Shown piece by piece: positions 36,497 to 46,899 of a stretch of 64,000 nucleotides of DNA (positions within the stretch are counted from its first letter, which is position 1; each line of letters opens with the position of its first letter). The notes under the pieces were generated by a model, which saw only the letters and a list, made by a program, of their open reading frames with translations, had not been told where the DNA came from and ran no database searches. The stretch comes from Mycolicibacterium flavescens (GTDB lineage Bacteria; Actinomycetota; Actinomycetes; Mycobacteriales; Mycobacteriaceae): positions 186,001 to 250,000 of the forward strand of contig NZ_MIHA01000006.1 in assembly GCF_001722335.1 (NCBI RefSeq). The letters are read 5' to 3'. A program made the translations under genes and the position numbers.

Positions 36497-37243
36497 GTGA
36501 TCGTGCTCCTTCCGCCGTCGGAGACCAAGCGCGCCGGCGGCGACGGACCGCCGCTGAGCCTGAAGTCGCTCAGCTCGCCCGAACTCGGCCCCCTGCGCCG
36601 TGAGCTGGTCGACGAGTTGGTCGAGCTGGCCCGGAACCCGGCCGCGTGCCGGAGCGCGCTCGGGCTGTCGGCCAAGCAGGACGCCGAGATCGAACGCAAC
36701 GCGCAGCTGCTCAGCGCGCCGACCCTGCCGGCGATTCACCGCTACACCGGCGTGCTCTATGACGCGCTGGACGTGGCCTCGCTGCGCGGGGCGGCCGCCG
36801 AACGTGCCCGCGCCCGGCTGGCTGTCGGATCGGCGCTGTTCGGGCTGCTGCGCGCCGACGATCCGGTACCGGCGTACCGGCTCTCGGCGACGTCGAAGCT
36901 GCCGGGCCGGCCCACGCTGGCCAACCGGTGGCGCCCCGTGCTGGAACCGGTGCTGGAGCGGCTGGCAGCCGCCGAACTGGTCGTCGACCTGCGCTCGGGT
37001 TCCTACGCGGCGCTCGGCCGGGTACCCGAGGCGGTCCGCGCCGATGTCATCGCCGAGGACTCCGACGGCCGGCGCAAGGTGGTGACCCACTTCAACAAGG
37101 CGCACAAGGGCCGGCTCGCGCGCGCCCTGGCGAGCACGCGGTCCGAACCCACCGACGCGGCCGCGGTGGCCGCGGTCGCCCGCCGGGCCGGGATGCGGGT
37201 GGAACGCGACGGCGACGAGCTGACCATCGTCGTTGAAGCCTGA
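36497..37243 (+). CDS. yaaA: YaaA family peroxide-stress protein
   Basis: Protein of 248 residues of the DUF328/YaaA family, which in E. coli lowers free iron under peroxide stress and has a DNA-binding fold. MIVLLPPSETKRAGG is the family start, and VVDLRSGSYAALG and VVTHFNKAHKGRLARAL are core motifs. A GTG start at 36497 is used. The stop codon lies within a 16-bp tandem duplication. It is near furA-katG but in no shared operon. Confidence 0.88.
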   Translation: MIVLLPPSETKRAGGDGPPLSLKSLSSPELGPLRRELVDELVELARNPAACRSALGLSAKQDAEIERNAQLLSAPTLPAIHRYTGVLYDALDVASLRGAAAERARARLAVGSALFGLLRADDPVPAYRLSATSKLPGRPTLANRWRPVLEPVLERLAAAELVVDLRSGSYAALGRVPEAVRADVIAEDSDGRRKVVTHFNKAHKGRLARALASTRSEPTDAAAVAAVARRAGMRVERDGDELTIVVEA

Positions 37244-37263
37244 AGTCGTTGAAGCCTGAAGTC
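37232..37263 (+). repeat. 16-bp perfect tandem duplication across the yaaA stop codon
   Basis: GTTGAAGCCTGAAGTC is present twice in a row (37232-37247, 37248-37263). The first copy contains the final codons and TGA of yaaA, the second is non-coding. It is probably a slippage duplication. Confidence 0.8.
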
Positions 37264-37279
37264 GTGCCGGCCTGATCAG

Positions 37280-37768
37280 CTAGATCGATGCGATGAAGTC
37301 GCTGGTGTAGAACTCGGCCGGGTTCTGCGAGAACGCGTCGGGCCGGGTGATGAACACCCACACGCCGGTCGCGCCGGGTTCGATCCCGTCACGCAACGTG
37401 ACCCGGCCGTTTCCTGCCGGGTCGATGAAGATCGGCGCCGCGGTGACGCCGGGATCACCGCCGTGGCAGGTCGCCGACGCCGGGCGCGGCGCCTGAATGA
37501 CCCGCACGTCGTAGTGGATGTTCGGGATCGCCGTGTTCATCTCCACATCGACGCTGACCTCCGATCCGGTCGAATGCACGACCGCGGTGGCCCTGGCGTA
37601 GCCGGTCGGCCCGTTGAAGTCGGTCTCGCTGAAATCGCATCGCCGCAGCGTCTGGGTGAACGGCACGAAGGTGCCGCCGCCCTGCGCCGTCGCCGTCACC
37701 GCGGGCACGAGGGGTGCCAGCACCGCGACCGCCGCGGCCAGGCTCATCAACCGTGTCTGTCGGCGCAT
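37280..37768 (-). CDS. Secreted protein of unknown function, 162 residues
   Basis: Protein with a signal peptide (MRRQTRLMSLAAAVAVLAPL, cleavage likely after VTATA) and a mature beta-rich region: FTQTLRRCDFSETD, a later cysteine in ATCHGGDPG, and VWVFITRPDAFSQNPAEFYT near the end. The two cysteines could form a disulfide. Mycobacteria encode several secreted proteins of similar size whose role is unknown. It lies divergently to the MpaB-family gene. Confidence 0.65.
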   Translation of the reverse strand: MRRQTRLMSLAAAVAVLAPLVPAVTATAQGGGTFVPFTQTLRRCDFSETDFNGPTGYARATAVVHSTGSEVSVDVEMNTAIPNIHYDVRVIQAPRPASATCHGGDPGVTAAPIFIDPAGNGRVTLRDGIEPGATGVWVFITRPDAFSQNPAEFYTSDFIASI

Positions 37769-37883
37769 GCGTTCGCGTTCCCTTCGTCGATAGCGTTGTC
37801 GCTACCGTAATCCACCCGCGGCGCTCCCCGAAGCACTTCACCGAGGTGCCGGGCATCGCGAGGGCCGCGCGTACCGTGAAGGC

Positions 37884-38743
37884 ATGAGCGTGTTGCCCGA
37901 TCTGGCGGACGTCCGCAAGGGCCTGGGCCGCAGCCTGTTCGGCATGGTTGCCGGCCCCGAGGGCCCCGCGAACCGCGCCCGTATCCACGACACCCCGGGG
38001 CCCAGGTGGTTCGGCGAGGACCGGCCGATCCGGCGGGTGCACGCCGACGCGTCGATGTTCGTCGGCGGCCTGCGTGCGCTGTTGCTGCAGTCGCTGCACC
38101 CGCTGGCGATGGCCGGTGTCGCCGAGCACTCCGACTACCGCGGCGACCCGTGGGGCCGGCTGCAGCGCACCAGCACCTTCCTCGCGGTGACCACGTTCGG
38201 TCCGGCAGCCGACGCCCAGCGCGCGGTCGACAAGGTCCGCGGGATTCATCAGCGGGTGCGCGGGGTGGCGGCCGACGGCCGGGCCTACCACGCGTCCGAC
38301 CCGCATCTGCTGGAGTGGGTGCACATCGCCGAGGTCGACAGTTTCCTACTGGCGCACCAGCTCTACGGTGAGGCGCCGCTGAACCAGGACGGCCGCGACG
38401 GGTACGTCGCCGATACCGCGCGGGTCGCCGAGGCGCTTGGCGTCGTCGACCCGCCGCGCAGCGAGAAGGAACTGGCCGAGCGGCTCGACCGGTACCGCCC
38501 GGAACTGCGCGGCACTGCCGCCGCCCGCGACGCCGCGCGATTCCTTCTGTTGACGCCGCCGCTGCCGCTACCGGCACGCGCGCCGTACGCGGTGCTGGCC
38601 GCGACGTCGGTGGCGATGCTGCCGCCGTGGGCGCGGACGCCATTGCTGCTGCCCTACTTCCCGCCGGTGGAGGCGACGCTGATCCGGCTGTCGGGCCGCG
38701 TGCTGGTCGGCGGGATCAGGTGGGCGCTGACAGCGGCCCGGAC

Positions 38744-38747
<4 letters not shown>
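37884..38747 (+). CDS. MpaB/DUF2236 family oxygenase-like protein
   Basis: Protein of 287 residues of the DUF2236 family, which includes latex-clearing (rubber) oxygenase and mycophenolic-acid MpaB-type oxygenases. Segments RRVHADASMFVGGLRALLLQ, LHPLAMAGVAEHSDYRGDPW and TFLAVTTFG are typical, and HLLEWVHIAEVDSFLLA carries a conserved His. It may be haem-dependent, but haem binding is not proven for most members. The stop codon TAG shares the tetranucleotide CTAG with the convergent acyl-CoA ligase. Confidence 0.85.
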
Positions 38748-40375
<1,628 letters not shown>

Positions 40376-40482
40376 CGCTGCCTCCTCGCTCCGGACGGGT
40401 TAGCGCCATGATCGCCCAACACAAGGGCTTTCGGTGGCTTTCGGTGGGAAACCGGATCACCGCGCCGATAGCATCCACCGTC

Positions 40483-40845
40483 ATGACCCAGTCGAGCTGT
40501 CCCGCGCCGCTCCCGCGGCGGTCGGTCTCCGGCGTGGATCTGGCGGTGTCGATCACCGCACTCGTATTGACCGTGGCGATGATCGCGACGGCCGCGGTGC
40601 TCGGATTCTTCTCGTTGGCGTTCCTCGACCACTGCCCGCCGGAATCCTGCAGCGAGGAGGGCGCCGTCGACGCGGTGTTCAACGCGGTGCTGATCGCCGC
40701 CGCGATCGGGGCGGCGGGACTGGTCGTCACGATCGTGCAGTTGGCGCGGCGGCGCCGCGGCTGGCCGTTCGCCGCATCGACGTTCGGGCTCTGCCTGGTG
40801 ACATTCGTGCTCGGTGGTGTCGCGCTGAACATGGCCGTTACCTGA
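40483..40845 (+). CDS. Small membrane protein, 120 residues
   Basis: Protein with three predicted membrane helices (about residues 18-42, 60-82 and 95-117) and a CPPESC pair in the first loop. No family is recognised. ATG 40483 follows TAGCAT (40469-40474) at eight bases, a leaderless-type -10. It lies alone between an acyl-CoA ligase and a hot-dog protein. Confidence 0.6.
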   Translation: MTQSSCPAPLPRRSVSGVDLAVSITALVLTVAMIATAAVLGFFSLAFLDHCPPESCSEEGAVDAVFNAVLIAAAIGAAGLVVTIVQLARRRRGWPFAASTFGLCLVTFVLGGVALNMAVT

Positions 40846-40913
40846 AACCGGCCGCCCGGCGTGGTAACTGGCTTACCGTTTGCAGAACTGGTGTCAAACG
40901 ATGGGAGCGCCGC

Positions 40914-41762
40914 GTGCTGCGGGACATCCGGGAACTGACCGATTCACCCGAGGAGTACGCCGAGGAACTGCGCAGGCGGTGGGGCGGGCTGCTGAGCTAC
41001 CGCTACATCGGCCGCAGTTACGCCTCGATGGACGTCGTCGAGGAGGACAACACCGTGGTGGTGCGCCGCGACATGCGCAACGCCTCCGGTGGCCTGCTGT
41101 TCGCGGTGCTGGGCATCGCGGCGCCGGAGAGCGGGCACATGTCCGACCTCGAGGCCGTGCCCAACCCGGTCATCCACTCCTGTCAGATCCTCGACGCGGG
41201 CGTCGGCGTGCAGCGCTTCGAGGTGATCTCCGAGGAACTGCGGGTGGGCCGGCAGATGGGCTACAGCCGGGCCAAGATCGTCGACGCCGACAACCCGGAC
41301 CGGGCGCTCGCCCTGATCGAAGGCCAGGGCGTCAGCATCGGCACCCCGCCCGAGGGCCTCGAGCGGATGGAGGCCAACCCGCTCGAAGTCGTCGACTCCC
41401 CCGACCTGCCGCCGCTGTGGCAGGTGTTCGGCGGGTACCGCAGGCCCGACGGCCGCTGGGGGCTGCCGGAGCTGTCGGTCGAGGTGGCCTCCCCGGACGC
41501 CGCGCTGCACATCGGCCCGCAGTTCGTCATCCTCGAGACCGCCGCGGTCGATGCCGCCGCGGCCGCCGCGGGCACCGACCGCCTGCAAGGCGTGTCGTGC
41601 CACGTGATGTTCATGGCCCGCGGCAAGGCCGGGCCGTTCCGCGTCGACACCGAACCGGTCACCGGCGCCGACGGCACCGTCGCGGTGCGGGTGATGATGC
41701 GCGACGAGGGTGTCGACGACCGGGTCATCACCGCCGCCTCGTACGTGTTCCAGACCCGATAG
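40914..41762 (+). CDS. Hot-dog fold thioesterase-like protein
   Basis: Protein of 282 residues that I read as a tandem or single hot-dog fold related to PaaI-type thioesterases. RNASGGLLFAVLGIAAPESGH resembles the hot-dog helix with its acidic region, and later strands include GVSCHVMFMARGKAGPFRV. The assignment is by pattern only. The GTG 40914 start has GGGAG seven bases upstream. The adjacent alpha/beta hydrolase begins 39 bp downstream, so both may act on acyl-CoA or ester substrates. Confidence 0.6.
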   Translation: MLRDIRELTDSPEEYAEELRRRWGGLLSYRYIGRSYASMDVVEEDNTVVVRRDMRNASGGLLFAVLGIAAPESGHMSDLEAVPNPVIHSCQILDAGVGVQRFEVISEELRVGRQMGYSRAKIVDADNPDRALALIEGQGVSIGTPPEGLERMEANPLEVVDSPDLPPLWQVFGGYRRPDGRWGLPELSVEVASPDAALHIGPQFVILETAAVDAAAAAAGTDRLQGVSCHVMFMARGKAGPFRVDTEPVTGADGTVAVRVMMRDEGVDDRVITAASYVFQTR

Positions 41763-41801
41763 CGCGAATTTGCCGCGAGGTCGCATGCGACACTTCCGAA
41801 C

Positions 41802-42731
41802 ATGGTCGAAATCGCCCGCCCCAAGCTCGAGGGCAACGTCGCCGTCGGTGCCGACCGGCGCATCGGGTTCGCCGAGTTCGGTGACCCGCAGGGCCGCGCC
41901 GTGTTCTGGCTGCACGGCACCCCGGGGGCGCGACGGCAGATCCCGATGGAGGCGCGGCTCTACGCCGAGAAGGCCAACATCCGCCTGATCGGGCTCGACC
42001 GACCCGGAATCGGGTCGTCCACCGCGCACCGCTACGAGCGCGTCGTCGCGTTCGCCGACGACCTGCGCACCATCGCCGACACCCTCGGCATCGACCGGAT
42101 GGTCGTCGTCGGCCTGTCCGGCGGCGGGCCGTACACGCTGGGCTGCGCGGCCGCGATGCCCGACCGCGTGGTGGCTGCCGGCGTGATCGGCGGTGTCGCG
42201 CCCACAGTCGGGCCCGACGCGATCGACGGCGGGCTGATGGGCAACCTCGGCACCCGCGTCGCGCCGCTGCTGCAGATGGCCGGCGTCCCGGTCGGCCTGC
42301 TGGCCTCGGCGCTGATCCGGTTCATCAAGCCGGTCGCCTCCCCGGTCGCCGACCTCTACGGCCGGGTGTCACCCGAGGGCGACCGGCGGTTGCTGGCCCG
42401 CCCCGAGATCAAGGCGATGTTCCTCGACGACCTGCTCAACGGCAGCCGCAAGCAGCTCGCCGCGCCGTTCTCCGACATCGTGGTGTTCGCGCGCGACTGG
42501 GGCTTCACCCTGGACGAGATCACCGTGCCGGTGCGCTGGTGGCACGGCGACGCCGACCACATCGTCCCGTTCCGGCACGGTGAGCACGTGGTCTCCCGGC
42601 TGGCCGACGCGCAGCTGTACCCGATGCCGGGCGAGAGCCACCTCGCCGGACTCGGCCGCGCCGAGGAGATCCTGCAGACGATGATGAAGGTCTGGGACGA
42701 GTACGACGAACCGGGCGAGCAGCGCGTCTAG
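41802..42731 (+). CDS. Alpha/beta hydrolase
   Basis: Protein of 309 residues with a standard alpha/beta hydrolase core: oxyanion [10 protein letters not shown], nucleophile elbow [11 protein letters not shown], acid region [12 protein letters not shown] and catalytic histidine GESHLAGLG. Strand order and length match esterase or lipase-like members. It has no signal peptide. A 12-bp palindrome GTCGCATGCGAC lies just upstream (41780-41791). The stop codon shares CTAG with the convergent eis gene. Confidence 0.85.
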   Translation: MVEIARPKLEGNVAVGADRRIGFAEFGDPQGRAVFWLHGTPGARRQIPMEARLYAEKANIRLIGLDRPGIGSSTAHRYERVVAFADDLRTIADTLGIDRMVVVGLSGGGPYTLGCAAAMPDRVVAAGVIGGVAPTVGPDAIDGGLMGNLGTRVAPLLQMAGVPVGLLASALIRFIKPVASPVADLYGRVSPEGDRRLLARPEIKAMFLDDLLNGSRKQLAAPFSDIVVFARDWGFTLDEITVPVRWWHGDADHIVPFRHGEHVVSRLADAQLYPMPGESHLAGLGRAEEILQTMMKVWDEYDEPGEQRV

Positions 42732-43948
42732 AAACCGAACCCCAACACGGCAGGCACGTCGCTGGCGAACGCGTCGCCCAGGCTCGCCAGCAGGTCAGAG
42801 TCCTTGCAGCGCAATCGGTTCGCCGCGGCGAACGCCGGCGCGCGGTGGCCACCGAGGAACAGGCTGCCCAGCACGTCGAGATCCAGCTCGACGTCGGCGG
42901 GTGCGTCGGTCGCGGTGCACTGTGCGCGGCCGTCGCGGATCTGCAGCGCGAACCGCCCGCCGGAGCCGCGGAACCCGTCGGTCACCGCCAGCACGGTCGA
43001 GACGTCGGCGCGGTAGTTGCGGGCCTGCAGCGCGGCCGGGATGTCGACGATGCGCAGCCACAGGTCGTCCTGGTGGTGGGTCAGCCGTGCGGACCGCGCG
43101 TCGGTGAGCAGGTAGGGCAACGGATCGGCGGGGTGCGTCGCGAACCGCACGGTCTGCATCAGGTCGAGCCCGCACAGCGCCCGGCAGAGCGCGACGTGCG
43201 CGTCGTCGGTGACCGCGATCAGTTCGGCCACCCGCACGAACATCGGGTCGTCGCCGAAGACCCGGTACAGCGCGTAGCCGTCGGGGTGCAGCAGCGTGAA
43301 CCACGCGCTGCCGCCGCGGCGGTGCTCGCCGCGGTCGGCGAGCATCTCGTCCCACAGTGGTGCCGGCCGCTGCAACCCGCCCGGGGTCGCCGTCCGCCAC
43401 CGCTCGTAGATCGCGGCGAGCGCGTCGCGGTGTTCGGCGGCGGCGACGATGCGCACGCCGCCGGGATCGGGGGCGTCGTCCCGGAACCGCGCGGTGCGAC
43501 GGTCGACGGTCAGTTCCTGCTCGATGGTCGCGGCGCCGTAGCCGAACCGGCCGTAGATGCCGCCCTCGCTGGCGGTCAGCCCGGCGATCGGATAGCTGCG
43601 CTCGATGCGGTCGTGCAACTCGGCGAACATCGCCCGCAACAGCCCCCGTCTGCGGTGCGTCGGGGCCACCGCGACGAGAGTCACGCCGGCCATCGGCAAC
43701 ACCGCCCCGCCCGGCACCGTCACCGTCAGATCGAGGTAGTGCGCCATGCCGACGACGTCGTCGCCGTCGCAGGCCAGCACCGACCCGTCGGCCGGGATCA
43801 GGCTGCGCCACGCCCGAAACGTCTCCGGGGCGTTGTGCACCCCGAAGCAGGTGGCGTCGAGCCGCGCGATCGCCGGCCAGTCGGCGTCGTCGGCCGACCG
43901 GATCCTCACCGAACTGTCAGTGCGCACCACGGATCTCGACGCTGCCAC
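42728..43948 (-). CDS. eis: Eis-family N-acetyltransferase
   Basis: Protein of 406 residues of the enhanced-intracellular-survival family: two GNAT folds and a C-terminal SCP2-like domain. The acetyl-CoA loop is [16 protein letters not shown] near residue 95. The C-terminus ends in LGFGF, the carboxylate of the last Phe being the catalytic base in M. tuberculosis Eis. Eis acetylates several amines of aminoglycosides and can raise kanamycin tolerance; activity here is inferred. It is convergent with an alpha/beta hydrolase. Confidence 0.88.
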   Translation of the reverse strand: MAASRSVVRTDSSVRIRSADDADWPAIARLDATCFGVHNAPETFRAWRSLIPADGSVLACDGDDVVGMAHYLDLTVTVPGGAVLPMAGVTLVAVAPTHRRRGLLRAMFAELHDRIERSYPIAGLTASEGGIYGRFGYGAATIEQELTVDRRTARFRDDAPDPGGVRIVAAAEHRDALAAIYERWRTATPGGLQRPAPLWDEMLADRGEHRRGGSAWFTLLHPDGYALYRVFGDDPMFVRVAELIAVTDDAHVALCRALCGLDLMQTVRFATHPADPLPYLLTDARSARLTHHQDDLWLRIVDIPAALQARNYRADVSTVLAVTDGFRGSGGRFALQIRDGRAQCTATDAPADVELDLDVLGSLFLGGHRAPAFAAANRLRCKDSDLLASLGDAFASDVPAVLGFGF

Positions 43949-43975
43949 ACGGGCGCGCGTCGCCGCATCCGAATT

Positions 43976-44203
43976 TCAGCTGCTGCGGTTCAGCCAGCCC
44001 GAGACCGTGGCCAGGTCGCGCGAGTACGCCATCAGCACGTCGTCGTGGTAGAGAGCCCCGCCGCTGATCGCGTCGGTGCCGCGCCAGATCACGTGGACCC
44101 GCACCGGGCTGCGCGTGTAGTAGTCGGTGCGGTCGGCGTCACGGCGATGCCATCCGGCCGCCACGGCGCGTTCGGATACTTCCTCGCGCACGTTTGCCGC
44201 CAT
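43976..44203 (-). CDS. Conserved small protein, 75 residues
   Basis: Protein beginning MAANVREEVSERAVAAGWHR and predicted as an alpha-beta mix, with YYTRSPVRVHVIWRGTDAIS and a Tyr-rich end. Proteins of this build are common in mycobacteria but have no assigned function. It lies 27 bp upstream of eis on the same strand and may be cotranscribed with it. Confidence 0.65.
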   Translation of the reverse strand: MAANVREEVSERAVAAGWHRRDADRTDYYTRSPVRVHVIWRGTDAISGGALYHDDVLMAYSRDLATVSGWLNRSS

Positions 44204-44266
44204 CGGTGTACCTCCCTGTAGTCCCCGGACACGTTAGCGGATCGGCGGCCGGAGGCGCGTCGACGG

Positions 44267-45526
44267 TCAGCCCAGCACGCGACGGAGCAGGTGCATCGCG
44301 ACGGTCGTCGACCGCTCACGCACATCGGCGCGGGCCCCGGGCAGCTTCATGGTCCGGGTCAGCGACGGCCCCTCCGCCAGCTTGACGCTGAAACACACTG
44401 TACCGACCGGCTTTTCGTCGGTACCGCCGCCGGGTCCGGCGATGCCGGTGATGGCTACCGCGGTGTCGACGCCGAACCTGGCCAGCGCGCCCGCGGCCAT
44501 CGCCTCGGCGACGGCTTCGGACACCGCGCCGTGGGCGTCGATCAGGGCGGGATCCACGCCGAGTACCTCGGCCTTGGCCTCGTTGGCGTACGCGACGGCG
44601 CCCCCGGCGACGTAGGCCGAGGACCCCGGCAGGTCGGTGAGCCGGGCGGCCAGCAGGCCACCGGTGCACGATTCGGCGGTCGCAATCCGTCGGCCGGCCA
44701 GCAGTCGAGCGACCTGATCGTCGACCCGGGAACCGTCCTCGGAGAACAGCGCATCGCCGTGGTGTTTGCGCAGCAGCGCGACCAGCGCGGTGTAGGTGTC
44801 GGCGGCATCGGGTTCATAGCGAGTGACGATCTCGAGTTCGCCGCGCCGCAGACAGGTGGTGATCTCGAGGCGGTCGAAGCCGTCGACGGTGCGTTCGGCT
44901 TCGCGCAGCGTGTCCGCGAGGCCGGACTCGGGCAGCCCGAACATCCGCACCGTCTCCTGGCGGTAGATGGTGCGGCCGGCGATCGCCTCCTGCACCGCCG
45001 GGGTCTGCAGCGCCACCGGCCACATCGGCTGCAGTTCGCGCGGCGGGCCGGGCAGCACGACGATGGTCGGTTTACCGGGCACCACCACACCCGGGGCGGT
45101 GCCGACCGGCGCGAGGATGTGCGCCCCCTCGGGCACCAGGGCCTGCTTGCGGTTCGACGCCAGGATCGCCTCGGGGTCGACGTTGGGGAAACGTGCCATC
45201 AGACGGGTGACGATGTCGGCGATCGTGGCCTCGAGTTGCTTGTCCAGCACCAACTCTCGGCCGGCGAACCGGGCCACCGTCTCGACGGTCATGTCGTCGG
45301 CGGTGGGGCCGAGGCCGCCGCTGGTGACGATCAGGTCCACGCCCTCGGCGGCCAGGAACCGCAGTTGCGCCTCGATGTCGCCCGGTCGGTCGCCGCACAG
45401 GGTGATGTGCGCCAGGTCGACGCCGAGTTCGAGGAGACGGTCGGCAACCCAGGGTCCGTTGAGGTCCTGCACCCGGCCGGTGAGAACTTCGGTGCCGGTG
45501 ACCACGATGCCCGCGCGTACGCTCAC
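44267..45526 (-). CDS. cinA: CinA family protein (competence/damage-inducible, nicotinamide-nucleotide amidase type)
   Basis: Protein of 419 residues with an N-terminal molybdopterin-binding-like domain ([20 protein letters not shown], then [14 protein letters not shown]) and a C-terminal NMN-deamidase domain ([20 protein letters not shown], then [19 protein letters not shown]). Family members hydrolyse ADP-ribose or NMN in pyridine-nucleotide recycling. In M. tuberculosis CinA is linked to isoniazid tolerance through cleavage of NAD adducts, notable with katG nearby. It is divergent from a thioesterase gene. Confidence 0.92.
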   Translation of the reverse strand: MSVRAGIVVTGTEVLTGRVQDLNGPWVADRLLELGVDLAHITLCGDRPGDIEAQLRFLAAEGVDLIVTSGGLGPTADDMTVETVARFAGRELVLDKQLEATIADIVTRLMARFPNVDPEAILASNRKQALVPEGAHILAPVGTAPGVVVPGKPTIVVLPGPPRELQPMWPVALQTPAVQEAIAGRTIYRQETVRMFGLPESGLADTLREAERTVDGFDRLEITTCLRRGELEIVTRYEPDAADTYTALVALLRKHHGDALFSEDGSRVDDQVARLLAGRRIATAESCTGGLLAARLTDLPGSSAYVAGGAVAYANEAKAEVLGVDPALIDAHGAVSEAVAEAMAAGALARFGVDTAVAITGIAGPGGGTDEKPVGTVCFSVKLAEGPSLTRTMKLPGARADVRERSTTVAMHLLRRVLG

Positions 45527-45584
45527 ACCTCACGACATTACGGGCCGCCGAAGCCGCACTGCTCAACCGGTAATGTCGTTACCC

Positions 45585-45971
45585 ATGACCGCGCCGAAGT
45601 CGCTTCGCGAGTTGTTCGACCAACTCGGGCTGACCGAGGTGCCGTCCGCCGACGGGACCGTGACCATGCAGATGCCGGTCGACGAGCGCACGACGAACAC
45701 CGCGGGCGGCCTGCAGGGCGGTCTGATCGCCACGATGGCCGACGTCACCGCGGGTCAACTCGCCGCGAGGGCCACCCCGTTCGGGCACGCGATCGCGACC
45801 ACCGACCTGTTCATCCGCTACCTGCGACCGATCAAGATCGGGCCGGCGCGGGCGGTGGCGCGGATTCTGCGGACCGGTAAGCGCTCGGTCGTCGTGCAGG
45901 TCGACATCTACCGCGGCAACGACGACGAGGTCGGCGCGACCGCGACGGTGAACTTCGCCGCCGTCGACTGA
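45585..45971 (+). CDS. PaaI-type hot-dog thioesterase
   Basis: Protein of 128 residues with a PaaI/YbgC-like hot-dog fold. NTAGGLQGGLIATMADVTAG carries the catalytic-region Asp, and IATTDLFIRYLRPIKIGPAR and DEVGATATVNF are later strands. It would hydrolyse acyl-CoA thioesters such as aryl-acetyl-CoA. ATG 45585 follows TAATGT (45571-45576), a leaderless-type -10; an in-frame ATG at 45573 is the alternative. It is divergent from cinA. Confidence 0.82.
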   Translation: MTAPKSLRELFDQLGLTEVPSADGTVTMQMPVDERTTNTAGGLQGGLIATMADVTAGQLAARATPFGHAIATTDLFIRYLRPIKIGPARAVARILRTGKRSVVVQVDIYRGNDDEVGATATVNFAAVD

Positions 45972-45974
45972 CCC

Positions 45975-46006
45975 CTACCGCGTCTTTTGCCTACCGCGCC
46001 TTTTGC
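45975..46006 (+). repeat. 16-bp tandem repeat after thioesterase gene
   Basis: CTACCGCGTCTTTTGC and CTACCGCGCCTTTTGC lie in tandem with one difference. A third partial copy, CTACCGC, begins at 46007. Confidence 0.65.
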
Positions 46007-46039
46007 CTACCGCCGAGTGTGGGCTCGTGACACGCTGCG

Positions 46040-46076
46040 GGCGCGAAAGACGTGCGGGGTAACCCACGTTCGCGCC
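46040..46076. terminator. Hairpin between convergent thioesterase and SDR genes
   Basis: GGCGCGAA (46040-46047) and TTCGCGCC (46069-46076) form an 8-bp perfect stem with a 21-base loop, ten bases before the stop of the convergent SDR gene. Confidence 0.5.
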
Positions 46077-46085
46077 GGAGCCCTT

Positions 46086-46820
46086 CTACTTGTGGGGGAC
46101 GTCGTTGGTCAGGCCGCCGTCCATCACGTACTCCGCGCCGGTCGAGTAGCGCGACTCGTCGCTGGCGAGAAACACGATGAACGTCGCGACCTCTTCGGGC
46201 TGACCCGGCCGGCCGAGCGGGATCCGCAGCATGTTGTCCGGGAAATGCTTGGTCATCGGCGTGCGGATGAACCCCGGATGCACCGAGTTGACCCGGATGT
46301 TGTGCGGGCCGAGTTCCAGTGCCGCCGACTTGGTCAGCCCGCGCACCGCCCACTTGGACGCCACGTACGGGTGCACCATCACCGCGCCGCGCAGTCCCTC
46401 GATCGAGGAGATGTTGATGATCGACCCGCCGCCGGCGGCCTTCATCGCCTCGACCGAATGCTGCATGCCCAGGAAGGTGCCGGTGAGGTTGACGTCGATG
46501 ACCTTCTGCCACTTCGCCATGTCGAACTGCCCGATCAGGCCCAGCGCGACGGTGCCCGCGTTGTTGACGAGCACGTTGAGTTTGCCGAACTCGTTCACGG
46601 CGGTGGCCACGGCGGCCTCCCACTGGTCGGCCTGCGTGACGTCGAGGTGCACGTAGCGCGCCGCGTCGCCGAGTTCGTCGGCCAGCGCCTTGCCCTTGTC
46701 GTCGAGGATGTCGCCGATCACGACCTTGGCGCCCTCGGCGACCAGTGCCCTGGCGTCGGCGGCGCCCATCCCCTGTGCTCCGCCGCTGATGAGCGCAACT
46801 TTATCGTCCACACGTCCCAT
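46086..46820 (-). CDS. SDR, hydroxysteroid-dehydrogenase-like (FabG3/HSD20 type)
   Basis: NAD(P)-dependent short-chain dehydrogenase of 244 residues. ALISGGAQGMGAADARALVA is the cofactor loop, VLVNNAG follows, IINISSIEGL carries the catalytic Ser, and HPYVASKWAV the YxxxK. The sequence follows mycobacterial FabG3/20-beta-hydroxysteroid dehydrogenase closely (ARYVHLDVTQ, RGLTKSAALELGP, SRYSTGAEYVMDGG). A KstR consensus site 35 bp upstream of its start links it to sterol metabolism. Confidence 0.85.
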   Translation of the reverse strand: MGRVDDKVALISGGAQGMGAADARALVAEGAKVVIGDILDDKGKALADELGDAARYVHLDVTQADQWEAAVATAVNEFGKLNVLVNNAGTVALGLIGQFDMAKWQKVIDVNLTGTFLGMQHSVEAMKAAGGGSIINISSIEGLRGAVMVHPYVASKWAVRGLTKSAALELGPHNIRVNSVHPGFIRTPMTKHFPDNMLRIPLGRPGQPEEVATFIVFLASDESRYSTGAEYVMDGGLTNDVPHK

Positions 46821-46854
46821 GGGGCGTCAGGCTACCGCACCGCCGTCAGGCAAC

Positions 46855-46868
46855 TAGAACCTGTTCCA
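46855..46868. promoter_or_regulatory. KstR-type operator TAGAACCTGTTCCA
   Basis: This fits the KstR consensus TNNAACNNGTTNNA at every defined position. It lies in the divergent space between the FabG3-like SDR and the gene at 46900. For the plus-strand gene it overlaps TTCCAA (46864-46869), a -35 17 bp before CATACT (46887-46892). CATACT ends seven bases before the ATG. Repressor binding would block this promoter. Confidence 0.75.
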
Positions 46869-46899
46869 ATTTCCCTGTGCAGCACGCATACTGCTGGCC

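Noticed and set aside
41780..41791. Palindrome GTCGCATGCGAC upstream of the alpha/beta hydrolase
   Set aside because: It is perfect but short and GC-rich; there is no second copy or promoter element to support an operator, so it is only mentioned with the gene.
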